From NCBI GenBank assembly GCA_964496695.1, contig CAZCBE010000011.1, forward strand, positions 19,857 to 83,856: DNA of 64,000 nt, in the 5' to 3' direction. Shown here in pieces: positions 15,986 through 23,985 of the stretch. Position 1 is the stretch's first letter. Each line of letters opens with the position of its first letter. The position numbers and the translations under genes were made by a program. Below the pieces are notes generated by a model that saw only the letters and a list, made by a program, of their open reading frames with translations, was not told where the DNA came from and did not search any database. The DNA is from SXTU01 sp964496695. GTDB lineage: Bacteria > Verrucomicrobiota > Verrucomicrobiia > Limisphaerales > SXTU01.

Positions 15986-17419
15986 TTACGAGGCGGCAAC
16001 TCGCCGAGGCGAGATGCGGTTTTGCAGCCACGCTTCCGCCCCTTCCAGATCTCCAAACTGCCCTTCCAACTGCGCCTCAAACGCCTCGTCCAGCAGCACC
16101 TTGAATTCCTTGCTTGGGGTCATCCCTGCCACCAGCAGGTGCCGGCCTTGTAAGATCGGTTTCGGCGCGCTGTCCTGGAGGCGGAGTTCGTCCGCCTTCG
16201 CTCGCAGTGCTCTCGCACCTTCCGGCACACACGGAGGTTTGGGCGGGCGTCCGCTGTGATCGGCGGTCACGATGATGCACAGGCCCGCGATGGTTTCGGG
16301 CTCCAAGCGCTTCGCCAGCCGGCGCACCGCACGGTCGGTGACCGGCTGCAGGTGGGCAAGGTGATTCGCCACCAGCGGCGGCACGCGGTCGCGGATCGCA
16401 TTCGGCGCGTGGATGCGTTCGAGGAATTTCAGCGCGGGCTCCACGCCGCCCTCCTCGTGCCCCGGCGACACGATCCGCATTCGTCCATCGCGCATCGCCT
16501 CGTGGGTCACCGCCGGTTTGCCGAAGTCATGCGCCAGAATCGCGAGCATCCACACGATGCGCGATTCCTCGTCTGCTGCCTGCCACTCGGGCAGCTTGGC
16601 CATCGCATCGCAGCAGTGCGCCGTGTGCGTGAACACATCTCCTTCCGGGTGCCATTCCGGGTCCTGCGGCGTGCCGCGCAGCGCGGCGATCTCGGGGAAG
16701 TGCTCCAGCCATTCCGTGCCCGCGAGGAAGCGCAGCCCCACCGAGGGCACGGTGCTCTTGGCGGCCCACTTGAACCACTCCTCGCCCACGCGCTCGACCG
16801 CGAGTTCGCCGAAGCTCCCCTTGATGCTGCGGCACAGCGCGACTGTTTCCGGCGCGGTGCGGAGGTTGAAGCGCGAGGCGAACTGCATCCCGCGCAGCAC
16901 GCGCAACGGGTCTTCCGCAAACGCCTCGCTGGTGTGGCGCATCACGCCATCGCGCAGATCCGTCTGCCCGCCGAAGAAATCCAGCACCTCGTTGCGGCGC
17001 GGGTCGAACATCAGCGCGTTGATCGTGAAGTCCCGGCGGCTCGCGGCCTCTGCGGGCGTGATGTCCGCATCGAACTCCACCTCAAACCCTTTGTGGCCCA
17101 GCGCCACCTTGCGGTCACGGCGGGGGATGGCGAAGTCATACGCCTGGCCGCTGCCGGTCGAGAACTTCACGACGCCGAAGGAGCGTCCCACCAGGTCCAC
17201 GCGCCCGCGACGGCGGAGCGCCTTCGCCAGCCCTTCGTAACTCACGCCAAAGACCTCGAGATCGTAATCCTTCACCGGCAGGCCGAGCAGCGCATCCCGC
17301 ACGCAGCCGCCGACGAGGAACGCCTGGGACAGCTCCGGCACCTCCGCGAGGAGGCGGGCGAGTTCAGCGGGCATGGCGACTGACATGCGCGCAGGCTGCC
17401 AGCCGGTGCGCTGACTCAC
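15986..17419 (-). CDS. cca: CCA tRNA nucleotidyltransferase (class II) with HD domain
   Basis: The 477-residue product contains the class II nucleotidyltransferase core: FLVGGCVRDALLG, the catalytic carboxylates in KDYDLEVFG, and RRDFTINALMFDPR. It also has the neck/RNA-binding part (EDPLRVLRGMQFASRF). A C-terminal HD phosphohydrolase-like domain follows (VFTHTAHCCDAM, ILAHDFGKP). It would add or repair the 3' CCA of tRNAs. The GTG start at 17419 overlaps the aat stop (GTGA), giving translational coupling; ATG 17386 is an alternative. Its stop lies at the edge of the palindromic element. Confidence 0.93.
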   Translation of the reverse strand: MSQRTGWQPARMSVAMPAELARLLAEVPELSQAFLVGGCVRDALLGLPVKDYDLEVFGVSYEGLAKALRRRGRVDLVGRSFGVVKFSTGSGQAYDFAIPRRDRKVALGHKGFEVEFDADITPAEAASRRDFTINALMFDPRRNEVLDFFGGQTDLRDGVMRHTSEAFAEDPLRVLRGMQFASRFNLRTAPETVALCRSIKGSFGELAVERVGEEWFKWAAKSTVPSVGLRFLAGTEWLEHFPEIAALRGTPQDPEWHPEGDVFTHTAHCCDAMAKLPEWQAADEESRIVWMLAILAHDFGKPAVTHEAMRDGRMRIVSPGHEEGGVEPALKFLERIHAPNAIRDRVPPLVANHLAHLQPVTDRAVRRLAKRLEPETIAGLCIIVTADHSGRPPKPPCVPEGARALRAKADELRLQDSAPKPILQGRHLLVAGMTPSKEFKVLLDEAFEAQLEGQFGDLEGAEAWLQNRISPRRVAAS

Positions 17420-18108
17420 AAGGCTGCGTCCGCCGGCGGATGAAAACGGGCTTCCACGGTCAGCGCTGCTTTCAGCCGGCGCAGGTAGGTGGCCCGGGAA
17501 ATTTCTTTGGCCCCCAGTTGCTGCGTCACGGGCGTGACCATCTGGGTGTCGAACAAGGTGAAGCCACGTTCCCGCAGGCGGGTCATCAGGTGAAACAGGG
17601 CGACTTTCGAGGCGTCATCAGCGCGATGGAACATGGATTCGCCGGCAAACAATCCGCCCACCGCCACGCCATAGACGCCACCGACCAATTTGCCAGCCTG
17701 CCAGCACTCGACGCTGTGGGCGTGCCCGGCCTGGTGCAGCGCGGTGTAGGCGGCAATGAACTCGGGTGAGATCCACCCACCTGGCCGGCGCGTCTCGGCG
17801 CAAGCGGAGATGACCTGGTGAAAGGCGCGGTCGAAGGTGACTTCAAAGACCTGCTTCCGCAGCGTGCGCGCCAGGCTGCGGGAGACGTGAAACTGATCCA
17901 GCTCGAAGATGCCACGCGGATTGGGTGACCACCACGTCACCGGGTCCGCCGTCCAGGGAAAGAGCCCGCTGCGATACGCCAGCACCAGACGGGGCACGGA
18001 CAAATCGCCACCGATGGCCACCAGCCCGGCGTAGTCGCCGCTCTTCACGGCGCTCCGCGCGTCCGGGAACCAGAGTTGTTTTTCGAGTTGGGCAGGGTGC
18101 GGGAGCAT
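17416..18108 (-). CDS. aat: Leucyl/phenylalanyl-tRNA-protein transferase
   Basis: The 230-residue product matches Aat from end to end: LEKQLWFPD at the N-terminus, YRSGLFPW, WWSPNPRGIF, the substrate loop GGLFAGESMFH, and FDTQMVTPVTQQLGA. It attaches Leu or Phe from charged tRNA to N-terminal Arg/Lys of proteins, feeding the N-end rule pathway. ATG 18108 gives the usual family start (MLPHPAQLEKQLWFP). It is translationally coupled to cca, a pairing that joins two tRNA-related functions. Confidence 0.95.
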   Translation of the reverse strand: MLPHPAQLEKQLWFPDARSAVKSGDYAGLVAIGGDLSVPRLVLAYRSGLFPWTADPVTWWSPNPRGIFELDQFHVSRSLARTLRKQVFEVTFDRAFHQVISACAETRRPGGWISPEFIAAYTALHQAGHAHSVECWQAGKLVGGVYGVAVGGLFAGESMFHRADDASKVALFHLMTRLRERGFTLFDTQMVTPVTQQLGAKEISRATYLRRLKAALTVEARFHPPADAAL

Positions 18109-18180
18109 TAGTCGTTGCCTTGAAAGAGGGCGAGCAACACGGGGCAAGATTCCCACTGGGATGGTGGCATCGCAAGCTGT

Positions 18181-18495
18181 TCAACATGGCCAGCGCAGGT
18201 GGAACAACCACGTTTTTGCCGGAAGCCAAGCCGCAAGCTCAAAGGCACCGACCAAGAATAACGTTCGAAAACGCTGGGAAGGTGGCATTTCCTGCCCGGC
18301 GAACAAAGTGCGACGCGACAGCATGACTGCGGCGAACAGACCACCAAGCAGACCAAGTGAAGCGCCCATGGAAAACGAATCACCCTCGTAGTCCCGCCCG
18401 ATGATATGGCCCCATACGCCACAGAGAAGCGGGAGAAACAAGAGCACGGAAAGACTCATGATACGTGCAGACCAAAGGCTGAAAGTAACGCTCAT
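18181..18495 (-). CDS. Small hypothetical membrane protein
   Basis: The 104-residue frame encodes three hydrophobic stretches (~13-32, 43-60, ~78-94), consistent with a small inner-membrane protein. I recognise no family. It is the most downstream gene of a run of small minus-strand genes (18.1-21.3 kb) and is preceded by a spacer motif shared with the other genes of that run. It could be a spurious frame, but composition and context favour a gene. Confidence 0.5.
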   Translation of the reverse strand: MSVTFSLWSARIMSLSVLLFLPLLCGVWGHIIGRDYEGDSFSMGASLGLLGGLFAAVMLSRRTLFAGQEMPPSQRFRTLFLVGAFELAAWLPAKTWLFHLRWPC

Positions 18496-18550
18496 CTTGC
18501 CACTGTTGTGGATTCACCCGCCCTGCAGAGGCGGTATCTTGCGCGTCGTC

Positions 18551-18591
18551 GGCCAGTGCGGTGGCGCGGGAACGGCGCGGACGAAGGGCCG
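18551..18591 (-). repeat. Shared spacer motif, copy A
   Basis: On the gene strand it reads ggcccttcgtccgcgccgtt with cccgcgcc and tggcc following. Closely similar strings occur at 19151, 19764 and 20782, each in the spacer upstream of a gene of this run and in the same orientation. Confidence 0.6.
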
Positions 18592-18629
18592 ACCTGCCCG
18601 AGCACCTGCGGAATTGTGCAGTGCCCGGT

Positions 18630-19124
18630 TCATTTCACCTGCTTGACCTTGTTGGCGATATATATGACCCAGCCGAGAATGAACAGCGCGCCGACGATTA
18701 TCGCAGGCCAGTTCGTGGCGGTGCTGGCCCGCTCATCATCCTGCTTGGCTTCGGCGTCGCTCTCGCGATTCGCCGTGACGAAGTCGGCCAGACTTGGATA
18801 CGTCTTCACGATTCTCTCGGTTTCGTGGATGTCCACTTCCAGAACTGGATTCCCCGGCTTCGCCAAATGCATGACAAACAGCGACTCGGACAAATCCGAG
18901 CCGATGCACAGATAATCTGTGCGAGGCTGGAGGCAGGCGTAGCGCTGGGCCTGCTCCCGCAGCATCAGGTTGTCCTCAATCAGCAGGTCAACATCTTGCA
19001 GCGCGAGAAACTCGTAGGTGACTGAGTCCTCGTCAAACGGCGGCTTGAGCAAAAGGTTGCGATAAGCTTCGGGCAGTTGCACGCCGAGCTTGGCTTCGAG
19101 CTTCCTGATGTCTTCCGGTGGCAT
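18630..19124 (-). CDS. SMI1/KNR4 family protein with C-terminal membrane helix
   Basis: The 164-residue product opens with the SMI1/KNR4 (SUKH) pattern IRKLEAKLGVQLPEAYRNLLL, continues with a core ending near IVKTYPSLADFV, and adds a C-terminal helix (~140-157, WPAIIVGALFILGWVIYIA). SUKH proteins are commonly immunity proteins against polymorphic toxins. No toxin gene is visible beside it. The membrane anchor is an unusual addition. Confidence 0.8.
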   Translation of the reverse strand: MPPEDIRKLEAKLGVQLPEAYRNLLLKPPFDEDSVTYEFLALQDVDLLIEDNLMLREQAQRYACLQPRTDYLCIGSDLSESLFVMHLAKPGNPVLEVDIHETERIVKTYPSLADFVTANRESDAEAKQDDERASTATNWPAIIVGALFILGWVIYIANKVKQVK

Positions 19125-19150
19125 AGGGTTAAAGTGATTTCAAATTGCCT

Positions 19151-19177
19151 GGCCAGGACGGGGGCGCGGGAACGGCG
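19151..19177 (-). repeat. Shared spacer motif, copy D (partial)
   Basis: It contains ggcc followed by ggggcgcgggaacggcg on the + strand, matching part of copy A (ggtggcgcgggaacggcg). It lies in the 58-bp spacer upstream of the SMI1/KNR4 gene. Confidence 0.5.
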
Positions 19178-19182
19178 TTTCC

Positions 19183-19683
19183 TCAGTCCAGTTCCACCAC
19201 CAGCAGGTAGTGGAAGATGCTCGGAAAAGTATCCCGGCTCCGACCTTCGGCGATGTCGTGAATTGTCGGTGAGTGGGCCTTGACCCCCAACTGGCATTGG
19301 TCGTTGGGACAGACGCCTACCAGCCAGAGGCCTTCAGGCGCGTCGGAGGACAGCAGCAACTCCGCACTGATTTCCGTGAAGGAATCCCGAAAGCAAAGCT
19401 TCCGGTGCTTCCGCAGCAGACTGGCCAGCGCCGGGTCGAGCCGGGCAAGGCGGCTTTCGACGTCTGCGGAGGGAGGTGCCGTCCACTTCTGCGTGAGCGC
19501 CTTTTCCTCCAGCAGTGGCCAAACCCTGGCCTCGGCTTCAGCCGCGCTTAGGTTCAGCCGCGCGTCCATTTCCCTTTGCACTTCCTCGCCGATGGCGCGT
19601 ATCCGCCTCGCGCCCTTCAAAAACTTGGCGAGGCCCCAGCCAGCCAGAGCCACGCAACTGATGATGAAGAACGTCCAGCCCAT
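19183..19683 (-). CDS. Hypothetical protein with N-terminal membrane helix
   Basis: The 166-residue product has an N-terminal helix (~3-21, WTFFIISCVALAGWGLAKFL) followed by a soluble domain. The C-terminal half (GLWLVGVCPNDQCQLGV, then FPSIFHYLLVVELD) looks like part of an SMI1-like or related immunity fold, but I cannot assign it. It is preceded by the shared spacer motif and follows the 315-aa gene on the same strand. Confidence 0.65.
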   Translation of the reverse strand: MGWTFFIISCVALAGWGLAKFLKGARRIRAIGEEVQREMDARLNLSAAEAEARVWPLLEEKALTQKWTAPPSADVESRLARLDPALASLLRKHRKLCFRDSFTEISAELLLSSDAPEGLWLVGVCPNDQCQLGVKAHSPTIHDIAEGRSRDTFPSIFHYLLVVELD

Positions 19684-19763
19684 GACTCACTTCAGGTTCC
19701 GCCTTTCCAGCGGCTTGTCAATGAATTGGCACGACTGCCGCTCTCCGGGACCGTGGTGCAAGA

Positions 19764-19787
19764 AGGGCGCGGACGATGGGCCGCCCC
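19764..19787 (-). repeat. Shared spacer motif, copy C
   Basis: The + strand string gggcgcggacgatgggccgcc matches copies A and B (gcgcggacgaagggccg and gcgcggatgaagggccgcc). It sits in the 128-bp spacer upstream of the 166-aa gene. Confidence 0.55.
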
Positions 19788-19811
19788 GCATCAGGCAGAG
19801 AAGCGCGATTG

Positions 19812-20759
19812 CTACTGATGCGCACGTCCATGTGAAACTTCCGCAATCCGTTCATCGTGCAGCCAGAGAAAATCAATGAGATCAAACACCTCTTTGGCGA
19901 GCGGCGTGCCGATGACTTCGTCGCGCTGCAACGTCCGGCCAACGAGCGGATGCGTGGCGATGCTCGTCTGGTCTGCATCCACGACCATGAATCCGGTCGT
20001 CTCCGCGTCGTCGCGATAGCGCACGGCCACGGCAAACCGGTCGGCAGCGGTCGTGCCTTCGCCCCAGCGTCCGAGGATGAGGTAAACACTCGCACCGTGC
20101 TTCTCAAGCTGGCCAGGCGTCCAATGCACCTGAAACCCTGCGTATGGTTCACGATGGCGGCGAATCAATCCAGTTGCGAGGCGGCTCATCGAACCGCAGC
20201 ATTCGCACGGCCCGTGGTCGCTCAGGCCGGGATGCTCGATTTCAAAGTGTGGTGTGGAGTCAGCGGTGGCTGCGGGCATGGCCGGCTCGTAGCTCCTTCT
20301 CAGTTCCGCTCGCATCGCCTCGAAACGCCCTGACATCCCCACCCATCGCGTCGCCGCATCCTTCTTCATGCCCCGGCCATCAATGCCAAAGCACTCACGG
20401 TCGGAGAACAGGGCGTGTAGTTCGCCTGCCAGGGCTTCGGCACGGGCAATGCACGGGCCTGCGCTGCCGGAGGGCAAACGGGACAGGAGGCTGAGTATCC
20501 GCACGTAATCCTCCAAATCAGCCAGGCGGGACGCCCGGCTGCCGTCGTGCGAGTTGAACGCCCAGCTTTGTTCGGCGGTCAGGAGCAGTTCGAGCGCCTC
20601 GTCTTGCTGCCCTCGCTCAATGGCATACTCGGCCTCGCCGCAAAGCCCGCGAACTTTTCCCCGTCGGCTTAGTGAAAGGAATCCCATGCCGACGCCGATC
20701 ACGGCGAGCACACCCAGGACGACGTAAATGGTTTCTATTTGTGCGAACATGATTGGCAT
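19812..20759 (-). CDS. Hypothetical membrane-anchored protein
   Basis: The 315-residue product has an N-terminal helix (~8-27, IYVVLGVLAVIGVGMGFLSL), a helical region reminiscent of TPR repeats (residues ~40-100) and a C-terminal domain of about 110 residues containing CECCG and LILGRWGEGTTAADRFAVAV. The C-terminal part resembles a domain of unknown function found in scattered bacteria. The frame is open upstream to 20969, but ATG 20759 begins the membrane helix and the upstream part is spacer. Confidence 0.7.
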   Translation of the reverse strand: MPIMFAQIETIYVVLGVLAVIGVGMGFLSLSRRGKVRGLCGEAEYAIERGQQDEALELLLTAEQSWAFNSHDGSRASRLADLEDYVRILSLLSRLPSGSAGPCIARAEALAGELHALFSDRECFGIDGRGMKKDAATRWVGMSGRFEAMRAELRRSYEPAMPAATADSTPHFEIEHPGLSDHGPCECCGSMSRLATGLIRRHREPYAGFQVHWTPGQLEKHGASVYLILGRWGEGTTAADRFAVAVRYRDDAETTGFMVVDADQTSIATHPLVGRTLQRDEVIGTPLAKEVFDLIDFLWLHDERIAEVSHGRAHQ

Positions 20760-20781
20760 GTGCCTGCCGCCAAGGACAGAG

Positions 20782-20820
20782 GGCACGGGAGCGGCGCGGA
20801 TGAAGGGCCGCCCGCACCGG
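20782..20820 (-). repeat. Shared spacer motif, copy B
   Basis: The + strand reads ggcacgggagcggcgcggat then gaagggccgcccgcaccgg. It is the longest copy and lies in the 110-bp spacer upstream of the 315-aa gene. Confidence 0.6.
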
Positions 20821-20869
20821 ACGTCAGGGTGAGGAGTGGGGGTTTCATGGTGTGGCGGAATGAAAACGG

Positions 20870-21247
20870 CTAGCAGGCGGGAGCTGTGGCCACTGGCCGG
20901 TGCAATTTTCTGATTGCGACGATCAGCATGGCACCGATAAGTGCGGCCAAAGCGCCGAGTGTCAAACACGCAGTGGGAGACGCCCGTTCGATGTTAATAT
21001 GCATGGTCATGACGCCAGTCGTGGCGTATTGGACGGATCGAAGCCAGAACCCCACCGCCAACCAGAAAATGGCCATCGCGATGATGGTCATGAGGCCTGC
21101 CCGGTAAGGCTGGCGGACGTGCTTCAACAGCAGTGGAAAGGTGACCTGCCCCAGCGCTCCCACCAGCAACCAGCCGAGCATCCAGCACCAGAGAACGATC
21201 AGGGCGGCGACAACCGATAAGAATGTAAGCCCGTCCACGCTTGGCAT
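20870..21247 (-). CDS. Small hypothetical membrane protein
   Basis: The 125-residue product has three clear hydrophobic segments (~8-35, 51-70, ~92-112) with short loops. No family is recognised. It starts at ATG 21247 and is the first gene of the minus-strand run that includes the SMI1/KNR4 gene. Confidence 0.6.
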   Translation of the reverse strand: MPSVDGLTFLSVVAALIVLWCWMLGWLLVGALGQVTFPLLLKHVRQPYRAGLMTIIAMAIFWLAVGFWLRSVQYATTGVMTMHINIERASPTACLTLGALAALIGAMLIVAIRKLHRPVATAPAC

Positions 21248-21730
21248 CCTGTGCAGTAATTCCGTTCAAGGCAAGTGGAACGGCGGCGACTGAGGCACCT
21301 TGGGCGCATCCCAATATGCCACCCTGAGTGTTCTCCGTTCGCGGAAGTCCGAGACGGTGGCAGTCGCGCCAGCGTTTGGAGTGCAGTGTCTTTCAGCGCC
21401 GCTTTTTCCCGTGTCAGGGGTCGCCGTTCTCCCCATGCGCCCATCCGAAAGCGGCGGTGAAACACGCCGCACTCCAGACGCTCTGCGCCGCCGGAGGCGG
21501 TGGCCATCACGCCCATCTCTGGCGTGCGCGAAACCAAGGTGTCCTGCGGCATCAGACCCTTGCTCTCACACCGGGCCCTTTGAAAGTATCCACGGAGCGT
21601 CCCTCATCCGCTTCCGCGTCCGGTCACAACGCCGTATCCGAACCCGCCAAGCACATCGCACGTTGAAGCGGCGTGAACGCCGCGGGCCGGGGGATGCACT
21701 TCTGACTTTTGCCTTGGCCTTCGCGCGGTC
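21248..21730. other. Intergenic region with two palindromic repeats, 483 bp
   Basis: Divergent gap between the small membrane protein (minus) and the CNNM operon (plus). It holds a GGAGTGCGGCG-family palindrome at 21371-21482 (outer words agcgtttggagtgcagtg and cactccagacgct) and a shorter hairpin at about 21657-21688 (cacgttgaagcggcgtgaac, then gccgcgggcc) of the family also seen at 29831. No additional gene is evident. The CNNM operon promoter should lie in the last ~50 bases but I cannot pick it out. Confidence 0.6.
21371..21482. repeat. GGAGTGCGGCG-family palindrome, second copy
   Basis: The left arm (agcgtttggagtgcagtg, then tttcagcgccgcttt) and the right arm (gaaagcggcggtgaaacac, then gccgcactccagacgct) are imperfect reverse complements about 110 bp end to end. 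It shares the ggagtgc/gcactcc words and the gccgcttt/aaagcggc core with 2033-2218. Confidence 0.75.
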
Positions 21731-22999
21731 ATGCTGCCGCCGATGTCATTGGCACCGTTCATTGCCTGGCTGGGAGTGCTGGGGTTTGCGGCGGCCAGCT
21801 TTTTCTTCGCGCTGGCCGAGACCGCGCTGTTCTCGCTGGGCAAATGGCGCGGGCGGCAGCTCGCGGAGCGTTCGCCGGGGCTGGGCGGTTCGGTGGCGGC
21901 GCTGCTCAATGAGCCGCAGGACCTGCTGGCCACCATCGTGCTGGGCAACACGCTGGCCAATTCCGCGCTGGTGGCCATCGCGCTGTGGATGAGCCTGGAC
22001 GTCAAAGGCCTGCACCTCGGCCTCACGCTGGTGGGCACTTTCCTCCTCATCCTGCTGGGCTGCGAGGTGGTGCCCAAGACGCTGGCCGTGCGCATGCCTG
22101 AGGTGTGGGCGCTGCGCGTCGCGCGGCCGATGATCTTCTTCGTCTGGCTGAGCCGGCCGCTGCGTCAGGTGGCCCAGCGGATGAACGAGGCGCTGCTGCG
22201 CGTGGTGATTCCCAAGTCCGTCGTCCCCCAGCCCGCGCTCACGGAGTCGGACTACAAGGAGCTGATTGAGCTGGCCTTCCAGCAGGGCACGCTGGCGGCT
22301 TCCGAGAAGGAGATCATCCTGCAGATCATCCAGCTTGACCGTCGCACGGCCAAGGATGTGATGCGTCCCCGGGCGCGGATGGCGAGCCTGCCGGACGATA
22401 TGCCCGTCGAGGAGATGGTCGCGGCTGCCCGCAAGCTGGGCCATGCGCGGCTGCCACTCTATGACGAGTCGCCGGATACGATTGTAGGCATCCTGAACTG
22501 CCGGGTGCTGCTGCTGGAGCCCCAGGGCGATCTCGCGGATGCCATCGAGTTTCCGTCCTTTGTGCCGGAGAGCATGAACCTGCTGCAGCTCCTGAGCGCG
22601 CTCCAGCGGCAGCGGCGTGGGCTGGCCATTGTCATGGACGAGTTTGGGGCCACGGCGGGACTGGTCACGATGGAAGACATCATCGAAGCCATCGTGGGCG
22701 AAATCCGAGGCGAAGGACAGGCCCCGGGCTTCGTGATGGAGCAGATCACCGCGGGCCGGTGGCGGGTAAATGGGACCATGCGCATGGAGGATTTCCGTCG
22801 CGAGCATCCGGCGCTCGGTGAGTTTCCCGGGGTGGACACCATGGGCGGGCTGCTCGTGGCGCTCAAGCAGGTCGTGCCGCAGCGGGGCGAGTCCGTGGTC
22901 TTCGGCAACCTGCGGCTCACGGCTCATGTCACGGATGAGCGGCGCGTCCGCGAGGTGCTGGTGGAACTGACCGGTCCCCGGCTGAAAGGAGGTCTGTGA
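21731..22999 (+). CDS. CNNM/CorC-type transporter (DUF21-CBS-CBS-CorC), paralog 1
   Basis: The 422-residue product contains an N-terminal DUF21 transmembrane domain (residues ~5-180, with FFFALAETALFSL and IVLGNTLANSALVAI). A CBS pair follows (TAKDVMRPRARMASL, then VMDEFGATAGLVTMEDIIEAIVG), and a C-terminal CorC/HlyC domain (GRWRVNGTMRMEDF). Proteins of this group are linked to Mg2+/Co2+ efflux or homeostasis. It is the first of three consecutive paralogs; its stop overlaps the start of the second. Confidence 0.92.
   Translation: MLPPMSLAPFIAWLGVLGFAAASFFFALAETALFSLGKWRGRQLAERSPGLGGSVAALLNEPQDLLATIVLGNTLANSALVAIALWMSLDVKGLHLGLTLVGTFLLILLGCEVVPKTLAVRMPEVWALRVARPMIFFVWLSRPLRQVAQRMNEALLRVVIPKSVVPQPALTESDYKELIELAFQQGTLAASEKEIILQIIQLDRRTAKDVMRPRARMASLPDDMPVEEMVAAARKLGHARLPLYDESPDTIVGILNCRVLLLEPQGDLADAIEFPSFVPESMNLLQLLSALQRQRRGLAIVMDEFGATAGLVTMEDIIEAIVGEIRGEGQAPGFVMEQITAGRWRVNGTMRMEDFRREHPALGEFPGVDTMGGLLVALKQVVPQRGESVVFGNLRLTAHVTDERRVREVLVELTGPRLKGGL
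22985..22992 (+). promoter_or_regulatory. Shine-Dalgarno that fixes the start of paralog 2
   Basis: A perfect aaaggagg lies 6 bases before the ATG at 22999 and only 3 before the alternative GTG at 22996, so the ATG (overlapping the upstream TGA as tgATG) is the better start. Confidence 0.8.
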
Positions 23000-23985
23000 T
23001 GGGCTGGCTGCTCTTCATCGGCGTGCTGGGGCTGTGTCTGATCGTGTCCTTCGTGCTGTCGGGCATGGAGGCGGGGGTGCTGTCCCTAAACCGGCTGCGC
23101 ATCCGCAACCTCATGCGCAAGGGCGGCACCCGGGCGCGTCACTTGCACGGCTGGCTCGAACAGCCGGAGAACTTTCTGTGGACGATTCTTGTGGGCAACA
23201 CGCTGGCCAACTTCACCGCTGGCGGACTCGTGGTCTTCGCGTTGCAACGGCAGTTCAAGGATTCGCCGGTCTGGTTCTCACTCGCCACCCTGCTGATGGC
23301 GCTGATGTTTTACGTCTGGTGCGAGCTGCTGCCGAAGATGCTTTTCACCCGCTACCCCAACCGGCTCACGCTGCTGGTGGCCCCGCTATTCCGGCTGATT
23401 CACTTCACGTTGCGACCGCTGGTGAGCGTGACGACGACCTTGAGCGACGGCTTGCTGCGCTGGACCGGCGGGCGGGTCTTCACCGGCCATCTGTTTGCGA
23501 ACCGGGATGAACTGCGGCGGCTCATGCAGGAGTCCGCGCAGGGCATGACCAGCGAGGAGCGCGTGATGATCAACCGCGTGCTGGACCTGCAAAACCTGAC
23601 CGTGCGCACGATTGCCGTGCCGTGGGAGAAGGTGGTGACAGTCGAGACCTCGACGCCGATGAAGAACGTGATGACGTTGTTCCGCCAGCGGCAGTTCACG
23701 CGCATGCCGGTGTGCGAGTCCCGCACGGGGCGCGCGCGGGTGGCCGGGGTGCTGAGTCTGCGCCGGCTGCTATTTCAGGCGGAGGTGGACGAGCGGAAGC
23801 TGGCGGCGGACTACCTGCAGCCCGCGTTGTATCTCGACGAGGAGATGCGGCTGGAGGACGCCCTGCGCGCCATGCAGCGCAGCGGCCAGCGGCTCGGCAT
23901 CGTGCTGGCCCGCGACCGGAGTGAACTGGGCGTGGTGAGCTTGGAGGATATTTTGAAGGCGGTCTTCGGGGAGGTGAGCCTGTGA
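22999..23985 (+). CDS. CNNM/CorC-type protein lacking the C-terminal domain, paralog 2
   Basis: The 328-residue product has the DUF21 membrane domain (VSFVLSGMEAGVLSLNRLRI, VGNTLANFTAGGLVV) and a CBS pair ending VVSLEDILKAVFGEV, but it stops there and lacks the CorC/HlyC domain present in both neighbours. Key DUF21 elements are intact. It may form mixed complexes with its neighbours or be a subfunctionalised copy. The start is ATG with an excellent ribosome-binding site; the end overlaps the next GTG. Confidence 0.9.
   Translation: MGWLLFIGVLGLCLIVSFVLSGMEAGVLSLNRLRIRNLMRKGGTRARHLHGWLEQPENFLWTILVGNTLANFTAGGLVVFALQRQFKDSPVWFSLATLLMALMFYVWCELLPKMLFTRYPNRLTLLVAPLFRLIHFTLRPLVSVTTTLSDGLLRWTGGRVFTGHLFANRDELRRLMQESAQGMTSEERVMINRVLDLQNLTVRTIAVPWEKVVTVETSTPMKNVMTLFRQRQFTRMPVCESRTGRARVAGVLSLRRLLFQAEVDERKLAADYLQPALYLDEEMRLEDALRAMQRSGQRLGIVLARDRSELGVVSLEDILKAVFGEVSL

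Noticed and set aside
18108..21247. Integron attC sites in the SMI1 gene run
   Set aside because: The shared spacer motif does not contain RYYYAAC/GTTRRRY boxes near the gene ends, so the spacers were treated as an ordinary repeat family.
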